A DNA stretch of 8,418 nucleotides, taken from contig JAULZV010000032.1 in NCBI GenBank assembly GCA_032117135.1, positions 1-8,418 on the forward strand, given 5' to 3'. The DNA is from JAULZV01 sp032117135 (GTDB taxonomy: Bacteria; Patescibacteriota; Minisyncoccia; Phycocordibacterales; JAACPR01). How positions within the stretch are numbered: position 1 is the stretch's first letter; each line of letters opens with the position of its first letter. This document shows positions 1 to 4,969 of the stretch, one piece after another. The notes beneath the pieces were generated by a model that was not told the DNA's origin, searched no databases, and saw only the letters and a list, made by a program, of their open reading frames with translations. The position numbers and the translations under genes were made by a program.

Positions 1-88
1 CTGCTTGAGTAGCTGATACATCTGCAACAAAACACTCAATTAATTTCTTGATTGTTGATTTTCCAATTCTAGGCTTTCTTTGCAACAT
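1..88 (-). CDS. 5' end of IS1595/ISXO2-like transposase (partial)
   Basis: Twenty-nine residues from an ATG at 88 run off the left edge of the window. They include RKPRI, then STIKKLIECF and VADVSATQA. From memory this resembles the N-terminal helix-turn-helix segment of IS1595/ISXO2-type transposases, which usually continues into a motif like LLGxNRNTxN. A stop codon lies in frame a few codons upstream (near 118), so the start must be at 88 or the adjacent TTG at 85. The DDE catalytic domain would be outside the window and could not be seen. Only 29 codons support the call, so the family assignment is tentative. Confidence 0.5.
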   Translation of the reverse strand, partial: MLQRKPRIGKSTIKKLIECFVADVSATQA

Positions 89-126
89 ATTATCCAGTTT
101 AGCATGAGCTAAGCTAGTCTAGAGCC
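1..126 (-). mobile_element. Likely end of an insertion sequence
   Basis: The transposase start at 88 is preceded by about 38 non-coding bases ending at GGCTCTAGACTAGC (minus strand, from 126), a plausible terminal inverted repeat. Immediately outside is taaaaatt (127-134), which could be one copy of the 8-bp target duplication typical of the IS1595 family. The other end is not in the window, so neither the inverted repeat nor the duplication can be confirmed. Confidence 0.35.
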
Positions 127-198
127 TAAAAATTTATCAACTATTTTTTCAATAACATCAACCCTAGGTCGCTCTTCTGTGTGTAGCCATAATTTCAT
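109..198 (-). pseudogene. Short gene start apparently interrupted by the IS
   Basis: An ATG at 198 opens a frame of 29 codons beginning MKLWLHTEERPRVDVIEKIV and ending at TAG 109-111. The composition of the first 24 residues looks like real protein (charged, amphipathic, no rare-residue runs). The last five codons fall inside the suspected IS end at about 126. The simplest reading is that an insertion sequence landed in the gene about 72 bases after its start and supplied a premature stop. I do not recognise the family. It lies 46 bases after the stop of the 240-residue gene and could have been its operon partner. No good ribosome binding site is visible, so it could also be a chance frame. 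Confidence 0.3.
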
Positions 199-244
199 AT
201 CAAAAGATTAACAACAAAATGCATAAAAAACAACATTCGACAAA

Positions 245-967
245 CTATTTAATTTTATATTTATTTTTAAAAAAGTATTTTGAAGTCATTTCAAAGAAAT
301 TTATTAATATTTCAAGCAATTCAATTGGAGTAATTGTGTTTGTACTTTTACCTGAATTTCTATCAACATGAGAAATTTGAATACTACCCCTCATATCATT
401 CATGAACCAAGTATCTTCGTTTAATATTTGTCTGTGTGTTATCTTTTTACTTCTATAAAAATTCAATTTAGATAGAATATCTTCAGTATTACTAGCTAAT
501 TCTATTTTTAATTTTTTATAAAACTTATCAGAATCTAATGTATTCAAAAATTTTTCGACAGTACCACTTTTTATGCCATCAACAGGATTAATAAAATGAA
601 GAAATTTTACATATTGATCTAGTAAAATTACCGAGAATAAATATATGGCTTTAAAATCAACGCGTATCTCTTTCGATAATATATCACTTTTTCTTAATTC
701 GATCTGTACTTCTTCTGGATAAGCACCTCCTTTATTATTTTTCCATGCAGGCATATTTTGAATTATTCTTTGTTGAGCAATTGATTTTTGAATATTTGAT
801 CCCAATCTATTATATAGAGTTTCAATTTCACTAAAAGTTCCGATAATAAGAGAGTGACCCTTATTAAACATATTATCTTTATGGATTCTTGATATTTTAT
901 TTTCTTTATCAAAATTAGAAAAGCTTTTTATTGTTTGTCTAAGTTGGTCTATCTTTTCACTATACAT
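245..967 (-). CDS. Unknown protein with HEPN-like motif
   Basis: I do not recognise this 240-residue protein with certainty. It is rich in Lys, Ile, Asn and Phe, has no signal peptide, and looks mostly helical and soluble, with one hydrophobic helix near residues 106-120. Residues 161-169 read YRSKKITHR, giving Arg162-x5-His168. This fits the Rx4-6H signature of HEPN domains (RNase toxins and defence proteins), but one short motif is weak proof. The start at 967 is the only ATG near the front. The frame stays open upstream to a GTG at 1069, but that lies inside the tRNA gene, so I rejected it. No clear Shine-Dalgarno precedes 967. Base composition is far more AT-rich than the genes to the right, consistent with an acquired segment beside the tRNA. 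Confidence 0.6.
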   Translation of the reverse strand: MYSEKIDQLRQTIKSFSNFDKENKISRIHKDNMFNKGHSLIIGTFSEIETLYNRLGSNIQKSIAQQRIIQNMPAWKNNKGGAYPEEVQIELRKSDILSKEIRVDFKAIYLFSVILLDQYVKFLHFINPVDGIKSGTVEKFLNTLDSDKFYKKLKIELASNTEDILSKLNFYRSKKITHRQILNEDTWFMNDMRGSIQISHVDRNSGKSTNTITPIELLEILINFFEMTSKYFFKNKYKIK

Positions 968-1057
968 TATTCTAGTTTTACATAAAAAACACCTTTTTAA
1001 AAGTTGCTCACTTAAAAGAATTTGACCCTTCTCGAGTGCTCGAACTAGCTCTCTCTT

Positions 1058-1132
1058 TGGTGACCCCACGGAGAATCGAACTCCGATTACCGCCTTGAGA
1101 AGGCGATGTCCTAACCGTTAGACGATGGGGCC
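1058..1132 (-). tRNA. tRNA-Glu (anticodon CTC)
   Basis: The minus strand from 1132 to 1058 folds as a complete 75-base tRNA including an encoded CCA. The acceptor stem is GGCCCCA paired with TGGGGTC, with one G-T pair. The anticodon arm is TCGCC / GGCGG around the loop TTCTCAA, giving anticodon CTC, which reads GAG. The T arm is CGGAG-TTCGATT-CTCCG. The discriminator is A. Sequence similarity to bacterial tRNA-Glu is strong through the D and anticodon arms (GTCTA, TTAGGACA). The AT-rich segment starts right after its 3' end, as expected for a tRNA used as an integration site. Confidence 0.95.
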
Positions 1133-1183
1133 AGGTGCAGTGCGTACAACGTATGTCCGAATGTTTTTGGACACAAGGCGCAT

Positions 1184-1217
1184 GGCATATACAGGCGATG
1201 GTCGGCCTATATGAGCC
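1184..1217. other. Imperfect hairpin between divergent genes
   Basis: GGC-ATATA-CA-GGC at 1184-1196 can pair with GCC-TATAT-GA-GCC at 1205-1217. This forms an 11-pair stem with two 2-base bulges and an 8-base loop. It lies in the presumed tRNA leader on the minus strand and upstream of the plus-strand gene. Role unknown; it may be chance. Confidence 0.3.
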
Positions 1218-1219
1218 GT

Positions 1220-1225
1220 ATCATA
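1220..1225 (-). promoter_or_regulatory. Possible extended -10 promoter for tRNA-Glu
   Basis: The minus strand reads TGGTATGAT, an extended -10 (TGn) followed by TATGAT, five of six matches to TATAAT. No good -35 is seen (TTTATT at 16 bases is weak). The start site would be near 1213, giving a leader of about 80 bases before the tRNA. Confidence 0.4.
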
Positions 1226-1232
1226 CCAAATA

Positions 1233-1261
1233 TTCCCATAAAATAAAGCATGCGATATACT
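1233..1261 (+). promoter_or_regulatory. Possible promoter of the DUF4105 gene
   Basis: TTCCCA (1233-1238, four of six) is followed after 17 bases by TATACT (1256-1261, five of six). The predicted start site is about 1268, immediately before the ATG at 1269, so the transcript would be leaderless. This agrees with the absence of any Shine-Dalgarno sequence. Confidence 0.35.
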
Positions 1262-1274
1262 TGACTGCATGCTT
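1246..1274. repeat. 8-bp inverted repeat spanning the start codon
   Basis: AAGCATGC (1246-1253) and its exact reverse complement GCATGCTT (1267-1274) are separated by 13 bases. The right arm contains the ATG (1269-1271) and the spacer contains the proposed -10. It could be an operator, or an RNA hairpin hiding the start codon if transcription begins further upstream. Confidence 0.5.
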
Positions 1275-2087
1275 CGATCAGTCCTCAAAATCATCGCTCT
1301 TATTCTAGTAGTTACCCTCTTGTATCTGTGGTTCTTGTCACCAAGTCATGATCGCCAATGGCAAGCCGAGTCTGCTTTGCTTCCTAGCGTCACTATCGAA
1401 GATAATACTATCACCATAAAAAATGTCCGCGACTTCACCTATTCAAATTCTGAGATCACCGAACTGCGATACGAAGACCGAGCAATCAACATAGAAGACA
1501 TCGAAGCTGCCTACTTTATCATCGAACCTTTTTCAACATGGAGTGCGGTCGGTCACACCTTTCTCACCTTTGACATCAAAGATCAAAAGCCCCTTGCCTT
1601 CTCGGTCGAAGCTCGTCGCGAACATGACGAATCATACAGTCCTGTCCAAGGACTTTTCAAAAAATACGAACTCTGGTATGTCTGGGGTAACGAGACTGAT
1701 TTGATTGTCAGACGAGGACTCTATCTGGATCATCCACTTCATATGTACAAACTTGAAATCGAACCCGAGACTGCACAGCGACTTTTTGAGACGCTTGCTA
1801 TCCAAACTCAAGAACTCCAAACCACTCCACGATTTTATAATACCCTTCTCACCAACTGCACCAATGCGCTTGCAGGATTTTCTAATAATATGAACAAAGG
1901 TTCAATCCCTTTTCACTATTCACTGTTCTTGACCGGATACGCTGACGAATATCTCTACAAACTCGGTCTCATCCAAACAGACAAACCATTCAAGCAACTC
2001 GTCCAAGATACCTACATCACAGACATCGTTAAAGAACATCATGCGAGTGAGGAGTTTTCGAAGCTGTTGAGGGAGAAGGTGCGTTAG
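1269..2087 (+). CDS. Lnb/DUF4105-type membrane-anchored cysteine enzyme
   Basis: The 272-residue protein starts with one hydrophobic helix (about residues 4-23), placing the rest outside the membrane. The body matches the DUF4105 (Lnb N-terminal periplasmic) family. The conserved block WSAVGHTFLTFDI has His96, FSVEARRE is at 111-118, and FYNTLLTNCTN contains the likely catalytic Cys197. His216 in PFHYS is also typical of the family. Lnb enzymes act on the N-terminus of bacterial lipoproteins by a cysteine mechanism, giving the lyso form. Whether this protein shares that substrate is inference. The ATG at 1269 is the only start downstream of the in-frame TAA at 1239. It stands alone and converges on the MYG1-like gene. 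Confidence 0.8.
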   Translation: MLRSVLKIIALILVVTLLYLWFLSPSHDRQWQAESALLPSVTIEDNTITIKNVRDFTYSNSEITELRYEDRAINIEDIEAAYFIIEPFSTWSAVGHTFLTFDIKDQKPLAFSVEARREHDESYSPVQGLFKKYELWYVWGNETDLIVRRGLYLDHPLHMYKLEIEPETAQRLFETLAIQTQELQTTPRFYNTLLTNCTNALAGFSNNMNKGSIPFHYSLFLTGYADEYLYKLGLIQTDKPFKQLVQDTYITDIVKEHHASEEFSKLLREKVR

Positions 2088-2120
2088 CATCAATTCTATA
2101 CATTTGATTCAACTATACAA

Positions 2121-2149
2121 AAAGCCCCGGACGCAGTGTCCGAGGCTTT
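2121..2149. terminator. Shared intrinsic terminator between convergent genes
   Basis: AAAGCC-c-CGGAC (2121-2132) pairs with GTCCG-a-GGCTTT (2138-2149), an 11-pair stem with one mismatch and a five-base loop. On the minus strand it is followed by TTTTTG, so it is a good terminator for the MYG1-like gene, whose stop is at 2173-2175. For the plus-strand gene the tract after the stem is poor, so termination in that direction is less sure. Confidence 0.8.
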
Positions 2150-2163
2150 GAAGCACATGCTTC
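2150..2163. other. Second small hairpin abutting the terminator
   Basis: GAAGC-ACAT-GCTTC, a perfect 5-pair stem with a 4-base loop (6 pairs if the loop tightens). It is followed on the plus strand by CGTTTTGG. It may assist termination of the plus-strand transcript. Confidence 0.4.
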
Positions 2164-2172
2164 GTTTTGGGC

Positions 2173-3414
2173 CTATGCCGACATTCTTACTCCAATCGAA
2201 GTGAGAAACGCCTGACTAGGTATCGGCACCCCCTGTGTGAGGAAGCCTTGCACTAGAGTGCGGAGCTCCCCAAACGAAAGGATTGTAGGTTCGACATCCG
2301 GGCGGGTAATCGAGCCATTGTAGATCCGTCGGAATCTGGCCTCAGGTTCAATCATTTCATGCACATGCCACTGAGGCAGTGCACTGACAGTCCCTTGCGC
2401 TGAGAGTTGCTCGGGAGAGAGTGTGATCCCCCTCTTTTTGCTTTCTTCCTGACGGATTGCAATAATGAGGTCCTGGAGGTTACCCAAGAACTTATTGTTC
2501 GCACACAAAAATGTGTTCCCGACTGAATTTCTCACAAGCACAAGATCCGCACCGGCTGACCTGCAAGCGACGTCGAACTCGATTTCGCATGAGGAGTATT
2601 CCCCTCCTGATCCGTCGATCATCAGAGTCCGGACACACCCGAAACGAGCGGTCTCGACCACTTCGATCAAACTCTCTGCAACAGCACGTGCCCTTTGAAA
2701 GGCTTCGTTCTGTTTCTGAATCACTACATCGGGAAACGCTCTCCATAGATGTTCGTCTTCTTGCATGAGTTTGGCACAGGCAGGAATGGAAAGATGCACC
2801 CACGTGCGCACCTGTTTACGAAACGATTCTTTGACGAGGTGCACCCGTTCTTCATTATTTCTCATGCCTGCAAACTGAGCTTTGACTTGATTGAGCACTT
2901 GCATTTCGGAGCAGTAAACCGCTCCAAAAAACGCAAACACCCAGTCACGAATGTCACTCTCCAACTGGAGAGTGCTGTCGTATTCGTCTCCATCTGCATA
3001 CACAGCGGTTTGAAGGCCGTAGCGATGCAACAAATTAATCATGCGAGGCAGAGTGTAGGGGTTACTGGAATGATTCCTCGTTCCCTTATCCTTCCCGGAC
3101 ACGACCCGAATTAGGACCTTGAGTGCCGGCATGTCCTGGATGTCGAGATACTCGGTAACCAGTTCAGTACATGATTTCTGATGACGCTCGCCATGATCAT
3201 CAAACGGTCCTCCGCAAACTCCCAAAAAGACAGTGTCTGTATATCCACATGCGATTGCGTCGGTAGTCGTCGGAATGTATCCGTAGGTGATGTCGTGAGC
3301 AAACCGGACCTGATTGCCGCCAAATGTGCGCAGCAACCATTCAGCCAAATACTCGTCAAGATGAGGATGGACATGTGTGACGATGGTGTTAATGGTCGTG
3401 AATTTGTGTTTCAA
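2173..3414 (-). CDS. MYG1/DHH-like putative metal-dependent phosphoesterase
   Basis: A 413-residue protein without signal peptide or membrane segment. The N-terminus reads THVHPHLDEYLAEWLL (His14, His16, His18, Asp20, Glu21). It resembles the first metal-binding motif of MYG1/DHH-type phosphoesterases (MYG1 has a His-x-Asp-Glu there). A second motif follows at GGPFDDHGERH (Asp72, Asp73, His74, His78), comparable to the DHH/DHHQ element. The C-terminal half (about 260-413) contains ADLVLVRN and a late FRRIYNGS stretch, possibly a substrate domain. The reaction and substrate are unknown; 3'-5' exonuclease or phosphoesterase activity is a family-based guess. The start is TTG at 3414, with AGAAAG ten bases upstream and an in-frame stop before it. 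GC is higher than in neighbouring genes (55% against 37% in sampled 60-base lines), suggesting transfer. Monocistronic. Confidence 0.6.
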   Translation of the reverse strand: MKHKFTTINTIVTHVHPHLDEYLAEWLLRTFGGNQVRFAHDITYGYIPTTTDAIACGYTDTVFLGVCGGPFDDHGERHQKSCTELVTEYLDIQDMPALKVLIRVVSGKDKGTRNHSSNPYTLPRMINLLHRYGLQTAVYADGDEYDSTLQLESDIRDWVFAFFGAVYCSEMQVLNQVKAQFAGMRNNEERVHLVKESFRKQVRTWVHLSIPACAKLMQEDEHLWRAFPDVVIQKQNEAFQRARAVAESLIEVVETARFGCVRTLMIDGSGGEYSSCEIEFDVACRSAGADLVLVRNSVGNTFLCANNKFLGNLQDLIIAIRQEESKKRGITLSPEQLSAQGTVSALPQWHVHEMIEPEARFRRIYNGSITRPDVEPTILSFGELRTLVQGFLTQGVPIPSQAFLTSIGVRMSA

Positions 3415-3424
3415 ACTCGTTGTT

Positions 3425-3430
3425 CTTTCT
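3425..3430 (-). promoter_or_regulatory. Ribosome binding site for the TTG start
   Basis: The minus strand has AGAAAG, ten bases before the TTG at 3414. With the in-frame TGA about 30 bases upstream and no ATG or GTG between, it supports the unusual TTG start. Confidence 0.5.
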
Positions 3431-3433
3431 ATT

Positions 3434-3469
3434 GTTGATTTTCAACCCAAGCCCATGCAACGCGCATGG
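3434..3469 (-). promoter_or_regulatory. Leader with two hairpins before the MYG1-like gene
   Basis: In the predicted 70-base leader, CCATGC and GCATGG form a perfect 6-pair stem with a five-base loop (3453-3469). GTTGA and TCAAC then form a 5-pair stem with a three-base loop (3434-3446), just before the ribosome binding site. No known riboswitch is recognised. Confidence 0.45.
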
Positions 3470-3491
3470 AAGTACTCAGATTTCATTATAT

Positions 3492-3520
3492 ATTATATCA
3501 TACTTTGTATAAAAAGTAAA
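3492..3520 (-). promoter_or_regulatory. Sigma70-type promoter of the MYG1-like gene
   Basis: The minus strand has TTTACT (3515-3520), a 17-base spacer and a perfect TATAAT (3492-3497). A second overlapping TATAAT lies at 3485-3490. The predicted start site is about 3485, leaving a leader of about 70 bases. Confidence 0.75.
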
Positions 3521-3529
3521 GCTTATTTC

Positions 3530-3578
3530 CGGTACATTCAACCCTCAATCGCACCACTTAAACGGGTACATTCAAGCC
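3530..3578 (-). repeat. Paired 15-bp direct repeat upstream of the promoter
   Basis: CGGTACATTCAACCC (3530-3544) and GGGTACATTCAAGCC (3564-3578) match at 13 of 15 positions, with a 34-base period. The nearer copy ends ten bases upstream of the -35 hexamer. The arrangement suits an activator or repressor binding as two direct repeats. This and the tandem repeat are the only structures I see in the 261-base gap 3415-3675 besides the promoter and leader. Confidence 0.5.
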
Positions 3579-3640
3579 TTTTCTTTAGAGGTAATCCTAC
3601 AAAGATGTACTATCTTCACCAAATCAAATTTTATTCTAGA

Positions 3641-3680
3641 CATCACTATTCACCACTACTCAAGACTACTCAGCACTACT
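3641..3680. repeat. Four-copy 10-bp tandem repeat at the murF stop
   Basis: Four consecutive decamers on the plus strand, catcactatt, caccactact, caagactact and cagcactact, share the consensus CAnCACTACT. On the minus strand the repeat begins in the murF stop codon (TAG at 3676-3678) and continues into the 3' flank. It may be slippage-derived. Confidence 0.75.
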
Positions 3681-4956
3681 CCCACCCCTGTCCTTGCCTC
3701 ACCAATACCTGCCCTGCTGTTGTTTTGTCCTTGAGGAGTTCGTACGAGACGCGCTCCATTCGAGAAGATTGTGATCCCTTGATCAGTACAACTGTTTTAC
3801 CTTTACTCCACTCAAGAGCTTTGGTCGCAGCATCCGAATGCGAGACGGCAGTATGGAGATGTCTGATACCCAACTCACTTCCTTCTTCAAAAATATGTTC
3901 AGCCAAATCACCATAGGTAATGACATGAGATATGTTGTGTTCCTTGAGAATGTGAGCGACTTTTTTGTGCTCAGCTATACTATATTTTCCTAATTCGGCC
4001 ATATTACCCAAAATAGCAATCTTGGTGTTTGCTTCTATTTCACCAAGTGTTTTGAGTGCGAGTTCGACTGCAATTGGTGATGAATTGTATGAGTCATCGA
4101 TAAGAGTCAGACCATTCACTCCTTCAAGTACATTCATGCGTCCTTGAGGAACTTTGTATTCAGCCAGCGACTGCAGAACATCAAGTGCATTAAATCCAAG
4201 ATCCTTAGCGACCACAAGCGACGCAAGCACAGGATACACATGTTGAAGTCCTAATGCACCATCCACATTAAAGGGCACTGAGTTTGATCCAAAATTAACT
4301 TTCATATTTTGACCAACAACAATCCTGTCTGATGAATATTTAATTTCAACATTTGATACACCTACACCACTCGTCTTTGCGGCGAATCCGTACTGCAGAG
4401 TTTTGAAGGTCGACTTGAGAGCCAGTTCAGCAATCAACGGATCATCAGCATTGAGTACGAGCACTCCACTTTTTTTGAGACCAAACATCATTTGGGCATC
4501 CTCATCATTTACATCCTGTGCCTTCGCAAAAAATTCGGCATGCACCGGAACTTTAGGAAATCTAGTGAACACTGCATAATCTAACTCAATCCAAGAAATA
4601 AGCTTTTTCATATCACCAGGACGATCAGTCCCAAGCTCGAGCACGAGCCATTGTGGATATGTTCGACCAAAAATCGTCTTTAATCCCAAAAATATATTCT
4701 TGATCCACGCACTCGGACTATTCCATCCTGTTTCAAGTCCAAGGATCGTAAGAGGTACACCTATTTCACTATTAAAACTTTTTTGATTTTTACGAATAAC
4801 GACAAAATCTTTGAGTGCAGCATATAATGCATCCTTGGTTGAGGTCTTACCTACACTTCCTGCCACACCGATAATGCGAGGTTTGAAACGCTTAAGAACG
4901 AGCTGTGCCTCCCATCTCAGGATTGTATATATAATTTTTTTGAATATTGTTTTCAT
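3676..4956 (-). CDS. murF: UDP-MurNAc-tripeptide:D-Ala-D-Ala ligase, short form
   Basis: A Mur ligase of 426 residues that would add D-Ala-D-Ala to UDP-MurNAc-tripeptide in the cytoplasm, using ATP. The P-loop is GVAGSVGKTS (30-39), followed by NSEIGVP (62-68) and LELGT (106-110). Towards the C-terminus come GRMNVLEG (272-279), DDSYNSSP (287-294), ILGNMAELG (315-323) and VLIKGSQSSRMERV (390-403). The last three are characteristic of MurF rather than MurC, MurD or MurE. The P-loop lies about 75 residues closer to the start than in E. coli MurF, so the N-terminal UDP-substrate domain is replaced by a short hydrophobic, basic segment (1-28). At the position of the carbamylated lysine I read DEDAQMM (151-157), with no lysine. 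It is last in the operon, 13 bases after ftsI, with a poor ribosome binding site. Confidence 0.88.
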   Translation of the reverse strand: MKTIFKKIIYTILRWEAQLVLKRFKPRIIGVAGSVGKTSTKDALYAALKDFVVIRKNQKSFNSEIGVPLTILGLETGWNSPSAWIKNIFLGLKTIFGRTYPQWLVLELGTDRPGDMKKLISWIELDYAVFTRFPKVPVHAEFFAKAQDVNDEDAQMMFGLKKSGVLVLNADDPLIAELALKSTFKTLQYGFAAKTSGVGVSNVEIKYSSDRIVVGQNMKVNFGSNSVPFNVDGALGLQHVYPVLASLVVAKDLGFNALDVLQSLAEYKVPQGRMNVLEGVNGLTLIDDSYNSSPIAVELALKTLGEIEANTKIAILGNMAELGKYSIAEHKKVAHILKEHNISHVITYGDLAEHIFEEGSELGIRHLHTAVSHSDAATKALEWSKGKTVVLIKGSQSSRMERVSYELLKDKTTAGQVLVRQGQGWE

Positions 4957-4969
4957 GGTCTTGGTTTTC

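Noticed and set aside
968..1069. GTG-initiated 34-residue N-terminal extension of the 240-residue protein
   Set aside because: The start codon lies inside the 3' end of the tRNA-Glu gene and there is no ribosome binding site; the ATG at 967 is more likely.
1153..1172. Hairpin TGTCC-N10-GGACA
   Set aside because: Only five pairs with a ten-base loop and no U tract; too weak to call.
1268..2164. CATGCTTCG at 1268-1276 and again at 2156-2164, flanking the DUF4105 gene
   Set aside because: Over a hundred 9-base repeat pairs are expected by chance in a window of this size, so it is not evidence of an insertion.
2465..2803. Several open frames of 77-103 codons on both strands
   Set aside because: All lie inside the MYG1-like gene. 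Its higher GC leaves fewer stop codons in other frames, and the products are Arg/Ser-rich shadows.
3582..3603. Possible terminator hairpin after murF (CTTT..AGG / CCT..AAAG)
   Set aside because: Two internal mismatches and no following U run. No clear terminator for the operon was found.
3377..3916. Plus-strand open frame of 179 codons
   Set aside because: It overlaps three unrelated regions (the start of the MYG1-like gene, the control region and the end of murF) and its translation looks like low-complexity antisense sequence.
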